From Fasciola hepatica (Eukaryota > Platyhelminthes > Trematoda > Plagiorchiida > Fasciolidae), in contig CANUEZ040000020.1 in the NCBI GenBank assembly GCA_948099385.1, forward strand, positions 4,000,501 through 4,064,500: 64,000 bases of DNA. The letters are read 5' to 3'. The notes beneath the pieces are model-generated. The model did not search any database, was not told where the DNA came from, and saw nothing but the letters and a program-made list of their open reading frames with translations. Positions 46,350 through 60,030 of the stretch are shown here, piece after piece. The position numbers were made by a program, and so were the translations under genes. Each line of letters starts with the position of its first letter. Position 1 is the first letter of the stretch.

Positions 46350-48299
46350 ACCATAGTGACAGACGCCAATCTACTGTTGTCTGGCTCATTACTACATCTA
46401 ACCTTATGTGGTCCTTCACTCCAACCCTCATGGTCTGGTTTTCGGCTCTCTCTAATAGTGCAGTGAGCTTTCAGAGCTATGTGGTAAACTCCTCCCACTG
46501 TACTCACGGGGAAGCGTGTAATGAACAACATTGTTGACTTAGAGATAAACATTAGCAAATCAGTCGGAGTTTTGTACAATAATTGTGTTTTCCAGAGGAT
46601 CACTTCCATTTACCAGAAACTCCGCATTTCTGGGACTTTAATTTTGTTTGCCACATTACACCGTCACCCAGTCAAAAATGACATGACTCAGCTCCTGTTC
46701 ACTTTGCATGGATACTCTACCATGGGTTTGATGAGACTCTACTTGGAGACTTAAATTATCTTATGGGGTTAAGGCTACCTATCAAGATTTGTTTTACACT
46801 TCTGACGGGCCATTTTCCTCTTCCGTCTCACATAGCAATAGGCAGAAGTTTCATATAAGGGTCAGTGAATCAGGAGTTACCAATAATTAAGTTGATCGAC
46901 GGCCGCATGATTCGGACCTGTTTTCACCAGGTTCTAGAAAACGATACAGTCTGTGTAGCCATCACCCGACTAGTCACCTCACCCTATTATCAAAGTGTTA
47001 CCGGCCGCGGTGAGCAATATGCACAGCATAAGTCTATCTGTGGACTTGCGCACGGCATTTAAGGAAACGTGAGACCTGCTAAGTTTAGCATAACTCCTGG
47101 TCGTCATCATTTTGCATCTAATTTCAACCATTCATTTCTAGCTTTCCTTTCTAAATTTCTATGGTCAAACACCGATTGTCTTTGTGCTCAGCATGCCTTC
47201 CCAGAGAAATGACTCAAAAATGGGAAGTGAAATTCATAACCATTACTCATTTGATCTTTTTCGTCAAACTGCACATTTAAACACACTGTTTGGTCTACAA
47301 CGACTTCAGTTGGGGGACAGTACGAATGTCTGAAGATCACAAAGTTGTTTGAAATTTTTAAGTTGAAAACAAACATATCCATAGATTATTGATCACTTCC
47401 TCGGGCATTGATCATAGTTACCTATCACTTCAGGTTCCTCATCTATCAGTTTTTCGTGATTTCCACTGTGAAGCTGACGCACGCCATTTTTTAAAAGAAT
47501 TTCACTGACCGAAACTTCTTTTGTCTCATTAATTTTCCACATTACGATACAGTAATCCCTTCGGAAACAAAAATATCAGGAAGTTGTTAGTCTTTTCCAA
47601 TGCGTCTTACTTGTGCTCTTAAAACTTACGAAGATGGAACATGCTTTCCCTTTGACCTATTTTCGTAGAGAAAGAAAAACGAAGTGGGCAGAATTGCTAT
47701 TGGTTATTGATTGCTCGTGTTCTCAATCGGCTCCTAACGCACAGTTTATACAATTACATAAAGTTCCAACAATATAGAGTTATTATCGTCCGCATGTAGC
47801 TGACTACAAAGTAGTTGTTTGAAAGTTAACTAGGAGGGGATTCCATGGTGAGTGCGTGGTGATGGCGGTCAGCTCGTTCCCTATTCGGCCACTAATGGGA
47901 GGTCATCAGGCCTTACTTTGTATTTCGTAGATTCCGTCTATGTTCGAGATGTTTGAAGTTTCTAGACTAGTTTGAGAGCATCAATCAGGATTTTGGTTAA
48001 TAGCGGTTGTCTCAGCCCTGGCCATATTCCGTAGTCGGACTACCTTAGATTTGTTGAGGGACACCGGTACACCTTAATGGGTGAGCCACTTCGGTCGACC
48101 CTACAACCGCGATTTATTAAGTGATCCAGGATAAAGTTGGTCAACGTACCAGTCTTCCCGTGACTTAGTCACATTTTGGAATGCTCTTTAATGCATTAAG
48201 ACAAACAGATAGGCGTACAACCTTCTTAATTAACAAGGAATAGTTTTTTACTCTATTTATTTATAAGACGAAAAGGGTGCACAGCTTCTGGGAAAGGGT

Positions 48300-48370
48300 C
48301 GTAACCAATCGTGAATCGATCGGAGCCGCAGGTTCTAAAGTCTACTGTGATGACCGTTTGAGCGCCACAC
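48300..48370 (-). repeat. tRNA-derived repeat, GACCGG family, copy 4
   Basis: On the minus strand GTGGCGCTCAAACGGTCATC then ACAGTAGACTTTAGAACC match copy 1 (GTGGCCAAACGGTTGTCAC, GTAGACGTTGGA). The termini are lost. Confidence 0.5.
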
Positions 48371-48409
48371 CACATGCTTACTTGAACGAGTAGATAATCG
48401 TAGACGGGG

Positions 48410-48776
48410 TCAATTTGAGCAATTTTTCGTGCGAATGATTGACGAGGTACCGGAAGCACGTTTGAATTTTACAATTGGGAATGCTGAAATTACAAATGGT
48501 ATGAGTGATTTTGTGATTCGTTTATTGTGCCGATCGTTTTGAACGACTCTCTGTGAAATAATTCCTTCTTTGGGACGCAGTCGAACGGCTCTGTATGTGC
48601 AGTCGATCGATTTCATCCATTCTCTCCTCTGTAACTAGGGTAAGTTCATTATGTAGAGTATTTGGTAAACATACCTTCCAAATTTTGAAAGTTAAGCATC
48701 TAACCGGGTCTGGCTTATTGCGTACCGGAAAAATATCTGTGGAGTCTAGTGTAATGGTCATGTTATATCTTGTATT
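48410..48776 (-). CDS. putative pair of exons with a 46-bp intron, unknown product
   Basis: On the minus strand a 102-bp open block (48675-48776) lies between CCATAG and AAG|GTATGT. A second block starts after TTACCCTAGTTACAG at 48628 and stays open to TGA at 48410-48412. Both blocks are phase 0 at their junction and the intron would be 46 bp, a size seen in flatworms. The peptide (N-T-R-Y-N-M-T-I-T-L-D-S-T ... F-K-I-W-K / R-R-E-W-M-K-S-I-D-C-T-Y) matches no family I know. A minus-strand AATAAA at 48257-48262 would suit a 3' end. This could still be chance. Confidence 0.25.
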
Positions 48777-51700
48777 CTATGGATCTGTCATTGGATGGAT
48801 ATATCGTCTTCATTAGAACATCAGGAAAAGTTAGTTGGTTCCCAATTCCCATTTCTATTCGTTAAGTCCATTGAGCAATGGGTATTCCTAAACCATGCAA
48901 AAAAACGGATACACTACATCTACAGTTTACATAATATACCATTCATAACTCATCTGTTCTGATTCAAGATACCTACTATCTTATTCAATTTCCCTTATCT
49001 TGATTTTGCCGTGACTGTGTCCACTGGCATGAATTCTATCGAAGAAACCAAGGTTGTATCAACTTGTTGGAGATAAAGGCAGCCATGGAATATGAATTGG
49101 ACATTATTCTTTTGACCACTACTACAGCCGTGTATTACATGTGCACTGCCAATGCGAAACACGCACAAGGTCACAAATGTTTTTGAGTGAATGTGACATA
49201 CGCACACAAGCCCATCAGCTGGCTCTAAAAATATACGCCTCAGAACACCGAATCCGAAGTGAACTTTTCATAGTCAAAAGCTAGACTTCGCTTACATCTG
49301 TGATCCCCTTTTATTGTCGAGTCCTTTTGTTAGCAGAGATCTATAGTATTGCTCAGTTTCGTAGGTGTTTAATTAAGTAAAATCTACTTCAGCAGAACCC
49401 TCCATCATGAAAGCCAAATCTATGGCCACAGTCCTTTTGCACTAGCGGAGAGAATAAATTGGGATCTCTAGCCAAATATCACATCCCTAGTGCTCACTGA
49501 TCAACCTTGCACACAAGGATCAGTCACGGCATGTGACAAAAGTAAGGCTTAAGAACCGAAATAAAGCGAGCCTAAATCCACAAAACTGAATATAAATGTA
49601 ACGCTTATGGATGACCATGGTAGTTACCGGGTGTGATTTAAAACTGTTCTCGGGGGAAATCAACCACCGGAATATGCTGTAAGCAGGAACCAATAAACTA
49701 TGTCGGAAGATGAAGTGACTATTACTCGGTTTCGAAATTTAGGTTCGATAATATGAAGGTAAATATCACTGGTAACGTATGACCATTTTGCCACTGTAGT
49801 GAGACTTCAATCTGTGATTTGCATGTGTCAGTGGGTAAGCAGAATTATTCTCCAAATCAAATTCTGTCCTGCTTCGATAACCCTTAGTTGGTTTTATTGT
49901 TTGACATGCCATCGAGTCCAGTTGAATGATTGTCCATTCATGGATTGTCTGTGGGTCTGATCTTATTGAACTGCGCTCGTTATTAGAATCACATGTTTTT
50001 GATATTTTATTTCAATGGTATCCATCAAATTTACTCCACCTTTATGAACACTCTTATTATTCATAACGATTTTGTAATGAGATGAATATTTCTATATGAT
50101 CAACAGAGCAGAGGAAATGAAAACAAAAGATGTTCTTCCTTGTTAATTGAATTCAGCTGACTCCGTTCAATAATTTTTAACTACTCCTTACCGATTTTTT
50201 TCACTTAAATAAATTCCTGTGACCACAAATTCTGCCATAAATTTCTTGGTAAGAACAGTTTTGTCTGCTGCGCAGTTTTCATTAGGGCATAGCTTAAAGC
50301 TAATGCGAAATTTAGGGACAGCTCGTGCATTTCACCAATCTGCTTTTTCTGTTGTTCTTCTTCAAATGATTAGTCTACTTCTTTTCCTTAAATGACACAA
50401 CTCAACCAACTACAAACTTGTTTCCTCCCGTCACACGTTTTAAATTAATGAAGAAAAAGCCGTTCCCCTTTGATAAGTTTTTTATTTTTGTCACTTTGCC
50501 CGTTAGCATGGTGAAAAGCATCATAATTTGACAAAGGATTTTGTTACGGGAACTCTGCGAAGACCAATTATCATCCAAGTTCCATGATAACATGACTATC
50601 CATGCTGCTTGAGCGTTCATCTCACTAGTGATGAAGTTCACACTGTATAATGGGTCATATTACGTAGAATATAGTCCCTTACTGTTCACACTTGTACGAG
50701 AACCCTTTTCTTTCCGGATAGATTATGTTGAATATTGTTCGAAATTGCTGTCCCCATTTTCAGTTATGGCTTTGTAACGGTCTTGTGACTTCCCTTTATT
50801 ACATCAACATCGTCAGTGTACCAAAAGTTACCTCAATTAGTTCCTGAAGCACTTTTTGGTTGTTGGGTTTTATGTACTCACGCGTGGTTAGGTTCTTCAC
50901 TGTTGACTCTCACCATTGACTCCGAAAACTCTGGGTTGTCTTTTTTCGAAGATGAGGTTTTGTTAAAGACAGAATCCTAAAAGGTGCCAATCACGTATCA
51001 TTGATGGACATAAAACTATCAGAATAAATGTATTTTTTGTCATTTGATAATTTTATTCAGTATGCCTCTGGTCAGTTTTATTGAGTAATGTATTAACAAA
51101 TCTGCTCTGAATTCGATGACTTCAGTGAGCTTGTCATTTTTGGTTATTCAATGTCTGTTAGCTTAATATTACCGTGTTGTCCGGTATAAATACCAATAAA
51201 TATTTGAAGTTATTTTTTACGGTCAAACTTTAGGCTTTTGATTAAAGATAACAATTAATTTGAGATGTGGTAGACGATGACAAATGGCTTTACTTTCAAC
51301 CTTTGGGGAGTAACATCATCATCAGCCATGGCAAACTATTGCAATAAAGTACCTTCTTCCACTAGCAACCAAAACGATTGCAGTGCAAGGAAGTTTGTTT
51401 CACTCCAAAAAATTACACGAATAAATGACAGGTTTTGTGCTTTCGAAACCTCACTTTTTTCTTTGGATCAAATTGCATTCTTCGTGAAATCGTCCAATAT
51501 CAAATCCTGCTATAGAAACAACTTTGCTGACTACAACCTGATCCGGTCGTTCTCGGATATCTCCAGCTGTCAGCCATCTACCAAGTGCGTTTTTTCTGTC
51601 TGATTTTAATGAAGTGAAATACAATAGTTCGTGTTGTGTGGAATAAAATATAATCAGGAAAATAAACCAACCGATTGCCCTTTAAGGAGAAAAATACTAA

Positions 51701-52464
51701 AACGGATGAATTAGCGAACGAAAGAATGATTGCTTACATTATGCCCAGTAAGATAGTATGATTAGTGCTCTTCTTGGTCACGGAGTAAATTGAGTCGTTT
51801 CCGACAACGTAAACAAGACATATTGAAACTTGAATACACTAGTCACATCTCCATTGTTTTTATTCTTTTTTAGCAGACAGATCGATTGGTTGGAAAATCG
51901 GGTAACAGAAACACCCCAGAAGCATTGAAGGAAAACAATGATCTTATTCGAGCGTGGTAGGAGCAACAGATCTAAGTGGCAAGCCAAGAGAACTCGTAGC
52001 ATCAAGCGGAATGGTTAATTGTGCCTTCATTTCTTTGAAACTATATGAAACAAAAAAGTTATCTTTATTGATGGGGAAAACTTTCAACAAAACAAAATAG
52101 TGGTTAAAAGCTTGTTAACTTAGAACATCTCAGGCTGATGAGTGATTGCGAAGTACACTTCATTGGCACGAAAGAAACCTATTCAGGGGTAATCTTTATC
52201 ACTCAAAGGGGCAACCGACTAGGATTTAAAATCAATTTTTTTCCTAAGAGCAGTAGAATAGATAATTAAAATAAACGCGTCTGCACAAAGAATTTGTAAT
52301 CAGTTTGATAATCGATAAGATTTATTCCATCTTAGAAAGTCTTAGTTCGTTTTTGGCAATAAGATATTAAACTTGGTGGTTTACCGACTCGTCACGCGGT
52401 GCGAACGCCAACCGTTGAAGAGCCTCTTTGCTCTTATGAGCAATCACTAAGTATGGTGGAGATG

Positions 52465-52492
52465 GCATATACTACTCGGAAGTAGTATATGC
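52465..52492. repeat. perfect 12-bp inverted repeat with 4-base loop
   Basis: GCATATACTACT, loop CGGA, AGTAGTATATGC. It would form a stable small hairpin in DNA or RNA. No matching gene or T run indicates a function. Confidence 0.85.
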
Positions 52493-54268
52493 AATCAATA
52501 GTAATTATGGAAGATTGTGGACACCGAAGCAACATACAACGCGGTGAATTCACATCAGTAATTCCTAATGAGCCGAAACAAGAACCGCAGAAGTATGCAG
52601 TTTGTGGTAACGCTTTCCGATAGAAAGAGCAACGAAATGTGGTGGACTGTATTTTGTTAATTCAAACACACAGTTCAGCTGTTGTCGAATCATTTGAATG
52701 TAATACCAGTGCTTGCTGAACATCGCGCGTTGTCACCGAGCACGTCCAGTGACCGATAATGACAGTAAGTTTCCGCAGGGTTCTAAATCGCCTAATCCGA
52801 CTCCTGGACATGGGTCTTGTACGTAAGACAATTCGGAGATCCATACGGAGATCCAATAACCCAAAATGAGGAGGAGTGGATGTGCATTGTCAATTATTCG
52901 TAAAAATTACCTTTTTTAATTCGAATGAAATAACAACCTGAATAGTTGAGGGCAACTTGATTTTTCAAACTGCGGTCACATGGCGTATCGATTGGTGGCC
53001 CTTCAGAGAGAAATACCAAAATAAAACATAGTCTCGTGGTGCTTCATCATACTCATGATTCAGCAAATAAAACATTTGAAATGATCTATTCGCACTTCTT
53101 TTTCTCTGAACGTCTGTGCCTATGTATTGGTATGCATTGTTTTGCGGGTTTTTTATTACGGTGCTGATAAAACGGGTTGGCTGAACAAAAATCTAGGTGA
53201 CTGAAGAGCACACAGCCTTCTGTTACTTCTCTCGGTTACTTGAGAATTGTTGAACTTTTATTTTTAATTTATGTAATTTTATTTTTATCCATTGCAGCCT
53301 CTATGTTTCTATTTCAGTAACTATCTAGCCTACCTAGAAATAAAATACCAATCAAGTAACTATCAGGCGGATATCAATTAGTAGGTTATGTTTCAACGTT
53401 GTCCACTTCCTTGGCGTTTTCCTGTTCCTGGCTAATAATTATTGGTTTCATGTTCGATAGGGGTTATCAGAAAGCCTTCTTTATACCGCATTAAACTTGC
53501 TGATTAAATGAGAACACTCAATCGGTTTTTATCAGTTGTTTCGGAACACATTTGTTGAAATCGAAAACCACTTGGTTTTCCTCGTGTTCTGAATTATAGA
53601 CGTCTGAATTTGCGGAGAAAGTGGACGGATAATGTCACTTTTCAGCCGCAAGTTTTAATACGGTCTTTTTGTATATTCGTTTCCCTAAAAGGAGCAAACG
53701 TAAATAGCACCAGTTTTGATCCATTCAATGTTCAGTTAAATTTGTATTCAATTTTCTGCTCCGGAGAGGTCGAAATAAATGCCAGATGGCGAGAACAAAC
53801 ATGTTTTGCCTGGGTTGAATCTCCTATTCGCGTTACTGGTTGTACAGTTGCGTCCAACGACTGCCCCGTGAAAAGAAATCGGATGTTCAGCCAGCAAGAC
53901 CTGCTTTCTTAAGGAGGAAAGGTCCAGGGAAATGTATTCCTATTTGTAAGTCAAATTAATTGAAGAGATTTGCAGAAATATCTTGCCCCGTTTAATACAA
54001 TATAAACAGAACCTCCAGAAATGAAATTTATATAACTTGCAACGAAAAATACTTATCAATAATTAGTGAAACCTGCATTAAAAGAATTTCAATTGACTTT
54101 CTTTGGCAAATCAGTTTGTTTGCCATGGAATTTAGGCGAGTTTTAAAACGAAGATTCCGCTTTCATATCACCTTCGGATTTTATTTACTTATTGTATTAC
54201 CGGTATGGTTTTAAATTTGCTTTGGGTTTTTTGTCATGACAAGCGGTAGCTAGTTCTGTTGCACTTTA

Positions 54269-54352
54269 ACGTTGGTTGTTGTCGTGGTTGGTAGTGGTGT
54301 TGTTGTTTTTGTTGGTGCTGGTGGTGGTGGTGGTGGTGGTTGTGCTGTGGTT
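54269..54352. repeat. T/G-rich imperfect (GTT)n/(GGT)n tract
   Basis: About 85 bases of GTT and GGT triplets, ending in a run of seven GGT. One strand lacks A almost completely. The GGT run might form G-quadruplex-like structure, but G runs of only two make this weak. Confidence 0.9.
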
Positions 54353-56969
54353 TCACTTTTTGCGCCTGTTCGCAGCAAAACTGTTTAACTAGATTTAAAG
54401 TTTGGAAAAATTTGTTGGTTTCTCGGTCACCGAATTTTTATGTTACCCTTAGGAGTCTACCTATTGTTGTGGCAATCACTCCACTTCCGTTTGTTTCGAT
54501 TTTAAACTAAATTCCATCGGTAACGGAAGTAATCTGGGTTTTCTCAGATAGTGGGTGATATCATTTTTTCGGCATTCCAGTTTTAAAAATGAATTCAGCA
54601 CTTTTTACGTCCAACTAGGACTGTTTAATTTTAAAAACCTGAAAAACATCGGGGGTTTACTTCACTGTCAGTTGTTGCTATATAATGGGATAAACTTGCA
54701 TTATCTCCCACCTACACTTATTTGCCGGCAGTGATGTGATTGTGAACAGTATTTTACGAAATGTTGAATATTTTCGTTTACTAACTTCAAATTCTGATGG
54801 AGGTTGTATCAGAGGCTGTTCACACATCTTTCCGACAATCTCGTAACCATCAGAAAATCAATTTCCCTGGTATTGTTTCTTTAATTTCTCACATTCCATT
54901 CTGCTTCATTTTTTCTTCTGTCATTTTCTTTCCCGTGAGGACACAAAACAATGACAATGCTTCATCGGGCCCCTTGATTATGGAATATTACATGAGACCC
55001 TTGTATAAACTTTGAGATGAAAATTGTTGATCAAATGCTGATGACCAGATTGTTTGCCTTTTTGGTCATTTCGTTGTATCCTGAACGATGATGAACTACT
55101 AGATGCCACTGCAATGCACTGAGTGGCCAATTTCATCAGTCATGTGACCATACTGTGTAGCAAAACTCTCACCACAAACCAAACCAGCACCATTGATTGA
55201 AGCAACAGCTATCCTGTCACCGTAGTCCCAAAGGTTCGAATAGAATAGTGAGCATGATCAGTTGGTTTATTTCGGAAGGTGAATGGAAAGCTGTTCGAAA
55301 TTAAATATTTTTTCTAATTTTTGTACTGCATAATACTTCTGAAATATCAATATCTTTGAAAACTGAAAAGCAGTAAAATATATTTCTGTCCTACAGTGAG
55401 TGGTGATGATGGATGGTTTCATCACCATGATATGAATGGTGCGAGCATGTATACGTCTAATGGTTCAGTCATTTTCTGGAGATGAACTGTAACCGTAGGA
55501 TATAGAATTTTCCGGGACTGGGGTTACTGAAAGTCCAAAAGAAAAAGACTCACAGTGTTTCAAGGAGTTTACGATCAGGTAAATCTTCATTTATGAATTT
55601 ATCACTGTTGCTAAAGGACAAATGTGTTAGAGCGGTAAAGACTTAACGAAAATTCACTGTCCGTGTACATTTTCCAAATGGCAAACAACAGCCATTTTCG
55701 TTTTTTCTAGCTCACCTGCAGTTGTGTCTAACCCAATATTATTAATGCAGCAAACATTAATTATAGATATGCTACCCTATCAGAGAGATAGTCGTGCGTG
55801 GAGAAATCTCCAAAAATGTTGGTCACTCTTGGGTAATTCCCGTTCATTCTCTAACCATTAGAAGCTATATTCCAATAAATTTGTTCTGATTTTTTCTGTT
55901 GCCACGAATTCTAAAAATGCTGTGTTCCCTTACCGAGATTAAAATAGTGACTATACATGGCTTCAGATTTAGGGAAAATTTCCCGTCTGTTTATGTACTT
56001 TTGGTGCTTTGATTGATCAACGAAACAGTTGACATTAAAATGGTACAAAATCACCTGATATACAGTGTTCGATTTCTGGTTCACATTTCTTACTTGTTTG
56101 AATGGAAAAACTGAATTGAATTAAAACAGTCCCCGGTCACACGACGTTTCAGTCCTAGTATTTTCGTGTACGTTCTTCTATCTTGAATAATTGTTTTTTT
56201 AATTTAAATTATGGCCAATTTATGAAAACTAATCTTTGGGGAACAGCGTATCAAGGGCTTCCTTTCATCTTACTTCGTCACATAGTTTAGGATTCTATGA
56301 TAAAATCTAAGACACCTCAAGAACTGAATGCTTTATTCGTCTGTGTGAATTATAAAGTTCAATTTATTCCTCACTTTACGGAAGTTGTCCGTGTTGATTT
56401 TTTGTCCTATTCGCAGGCAGTGGGAGAAATCCCATTTGGACCAATCGCTGTTTGTTTGTTCATTGTACACCCCCATCATCATCCATGCTTTCCCACACAA
56501 CCAAATCCATTTTGTGCGTAAGGCTCGTCTAAGTGCAACCCTGGATATTGATTATCACTACACTCATGACCGGCCTCCACGTCCTATGACAGAGCTTGGC
56601 AAGTTAGCTTCCACCAATCATAGTGTCCATGAATCAATGCGTCAATGTTTTCCTCCACACATTTCTTGCTTATAAAAATGTCATTTTGTATACCAAACAG
56701 ACAGTAAATTACACTACCAATTCACACCTCTTCTGATTTCATCTCGAGCAATCTGGTTACTGCAATACATACTGCAGTATTAACGCTCGATTTTTAATTG
56801 AAAACGGCAGACGCATTGGACAGTTGTTTCACCCTTGTCACGAATCATCAACACTACTTATCCACCGACCCCCATTGGGACTCGAACCCGCAAGGCGTGA
56901 CTTTAACGTTAGGCTGAGAGGGCTGGAACTCAACTTCAGTACTACATAATATGGCGCCCTTTTGTCACT

Positions 56970-57065
56970 CCCTAAGGATAGCTTCTAAGATGAATGCGAC
57001 AGCTTTACAGTGATTCCATGGTAGCTGAGAGTTAACATTATCCAGTGATTCATTTCACGGAAAAA
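56970..57065 (+). repeat. decayed copy of the SINE body
   Basis: ACAGCTTTACAGTGATTCCATGG and ATTCATTTCA resemble the body at 39.7 kb (ACAGCTGTACAGTGCTTCCATGG). A reversed B-box-like GGGACTCGAACCCGC lies 100 bases upstream at 56877, perhaps part of a composite copy. Confidence 0.45.
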
Positions 57066-59884
57066 TTACGTCTCATACTTGTCACGTTTGTTTATGACTT
57101 TTAGTCCTTAGTCTGGATCTTTTCATCCGAAATGCAAAACGATTGTCAGTTGAAGGTACGCTTTGCGTGAAACGAGCAGGAAAATATAATAGAGCAAACA
57201 GTAACTCCGATTGAGTGGTCTTCATAAAATGGAGTAGTTCATAACTCTAAATCACTAAAAAACGAGATCGATCTTTTTGGAGCTGATATATTTTAAGTCT
57301 CACCAACCCATAGACGGAAAGGTTTGTGGCATAGTTCATAGTTTTGAAAATCTGTCACAGACGTGTGCTGGAACGAGGCTCCAACCGGTTGTTGGATGAA
57401 GTGAAGAAATAATTTTGCATCTCATGAAAAATTAGAGACGCAGATGATATTCTCTGCAAGTCTTAGGAACTAATCAAGAGACACTTTGCGTTGCCTATAT
57501 CAACAGAAGTTGTGCCATGCTAAATTATTTATGGAGAATATAACTCAAAGTACTGCAATTCAACAACGAACAAAAATGATTCCCTTCTCTCGGAATGCGC
57601 CCTGATGATTTACTTAAAATTTCTATTTCTTGTCACGTTTTGTCCAAAAGGAAATCGGTGCTCAGCTTTCAGCAAAAGATGTTGGTTGAGATTTGCCAAT
57701 ACGGTTTCAGTAATTATTCACCAAATCTGGCAAGTTCGATTTCCCTCTATGGTGGAAATCCCCCTCGGATTCGGAAAAAAAGTTAATTAGAATAAGTTTT
57801 TTGTGCAAGGAGACAGAAATTCAATTACTTTCAATTAAAACTTGGTTGAATCAAGATTTCTATCTAGTTTCACGTTCTTATTCTGTAGAATAATGCTTGG
57901 TTTTGAAACTACCTCCGGCACTGTTATTGTCCAAAAGCCGAAGAAATTCTAACAATCGTCTTCGAAATATTATTTTTATTTTGCTTAAAGGCAAAGTAAT
58001 TCGAACTGAAAAACCTGGCATTTCGACTCACTTTGGATATTTACGAAAAAGTAGAGCGTGACAACACGAAGTAATTCGCGCATTACGTTTCCGTTTTCAG
58101 ATTATGGTGCACTCTTGACGGTGCACGCAAACAGTGAATAGAATCAGTTTTGAAAGATTTATCATCCCATACACGATAATCCTTGGCAGGCTCTCAGTGC
58201 AGTGAATTTTGTTACCGTTTCAAACTTCGGGATCATTGTTTTCTGATAAGAACAGTGTCCGTCAGCCAATCATCTTTTCCGTATGAATTGACCAATCGAA
58301 TTTTTCAAAGTAAGTTGATTTCTTATTGGGTACTACAACAACATTTTGATGCACAAAAACCTGGATTCATGAAAGCTGTATTTATCATTTTCAGGTAAAT
58401 ATTTCAAAATGTGACGCATAATTCGTTGAACGAGACAGGCTTACATCTGTGCACTTCTTTGTTTAAGAATCAGCAGTCCTCAATAGTTATTCTTTTTCAT
58501 CCGACAATATGATCACTGTTTGTCTTTTTATATCCCACGCAGAAAAATCTTTTATTACACAATTTCGAAACAATATTCATTTCAATCGACAACAAATTCA
58601 AAGCAAGTAAAGAATGTGTCTCGTTAACTTTGCCTAGGATATTTGTATATAACAAAGGAGATTCGAAGTCAGAAATTTTCCATCACCATCCTTGTGCAAT
58701 TTGAGCTCTTTCCGTGAATTCCTTATTGTTCAAAATGTCGCCGATTTATTCATACCAACCTTCTGACTTAAGTAATAAATGATATCTCGAGTATCTTTAA
58801 ATGTTCAGTACGTCAAATGAATTTTAGACAAATGCACATGTTGACATCTTTCCAGACGGAATACGAGGCAGTCAAGTTGCACTGAACAATTTAACAGATA
58901 TTCTTTTAGAAAACTAAAGAGCCGTTCATGTGAGAAAAATCGCTGTAACAATGGATTAGAGATGCTGTGGATGTGTTGAATGAAATTGTATTTTATAGAA
59001 TCAATCTGCAAAAGACGTTGCACCCTGACACAAAAGTTTTCTATCGCATACACTTACTTTCTGGGGACTAGTAAATACAAAGATATTTTGGGTCATCATT
59101 TCTCCTCGTGAAGAAAGTGGCACCATAAATTCAACGAATTCGCCATTTCGTATGTGACGTCTATCCATATACATGAGATAATGTGAACCAGAAATGGAAA
59201 AATAGTGGGTACTAGACTGTATGCAAACTTCTGCCCCAATTTTCGATGTGTATATTGTTATCCGAATAACAGTATGTTGACTTACCCCTAATCCTAGTCA
59301 GTTATTTCAGTTTTTTAGACTCAGTGATTGCAACCGGGGTGACTATACCCCGCTAGCTGTCCCGTGCTTCTTTACGCGCAATATAATCAATGAAATCAAA
59401 TATCGAAAATGTGTCTTGACTTATTCCTCCAACATTGAAACAAATCAGGGCTGTCATGGCAAAAATAAAGTTATGCAACTTTCAAAGTTTCCGTGGTTTA
59501 GTTACCGCAAATACATATAAAATGAACAGATATACCCCGGACCATAAGATGAACATCCTTATGTGAGGCAAAATCTGACACATTACCCGGCGGCAAAGTA
59601 GTCTTCCAAGAAGAACTTCCTATCTGGCAGACTGGAAATATTTCTTTTGTGTGCCCGATGGATTCTGAGTTGTTCAGAGTGTAGTGGATAACACTATTCC
59701 AACAAGGCTGGCCATGATTTAACTCAACCCATATTAACCGACGCAATGAATTTTACAACATCAAAGTCATTGAAATGATTTCCTCTGTGAACTTCTTACG
59801 ATGGGTCTCGGTTTTTCAAGCCCCTAAATCTCCATGTGTCAGAACCGAGACAGGTTTGAAGTGTATCGATAAATCGATGCGCTA

Positions 59885-60030
59885 CGTGAAACGTAATGGT
59901 AAACTTTTATTGTCCAATAACACAGCGTAGTCGAAATCGTTGGTAGGTTGTCGACGTTTCGGTCATCACGGATAACCTTTTTCAAGACTGATTTTACAAG
60001 CCGGTCTCTTGTGCAGGTGAATGAAGGGCT
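59885..60030 (-). repeat. possible terminal segment of a Penelope-like element
   Basis: On the minus strand CTTGAAAAAGGTTATCCG then GTGATGACCGAAACGTCGAC form the C-T-T-G-A-A-G-A-A-G-G ... C-C-G-A-A-A-C-G-T-C layout often seen near ends of Penelope-like elements. It continues to TTATTGGACAATAAAAG. No polymerase is attached here. Confidence 0.35.

Larger units (their letters stand above)
36621..48250. other. long region without a recognised gene
   Basis: About 11.6 kb upstream of the receptor's first detected exon. It may hold the receptor's signal-peptide exon and promoter, but I could not identify them. Contents noted separately are repeat copies at 38455, 39680 and 46271, and the compound microsatellite at 44632. 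Minus-strand frames at 40813-41031 and 47188-47382 look peptide-like but match nothing known to me. Confidence 0.5.

Noticed and set aside
51277..51603. A 108-codon ATG-initiated plus-strand frame
   Set aside because: No domain, no signal peptide and no splice context; frames of this size are expected by chance in 64 kb.
53610..53912. A 100-codon plus-strand frame with several cysteines
   Set aside because: No recognisable family, and its only ATG-type start and surroundings look random.
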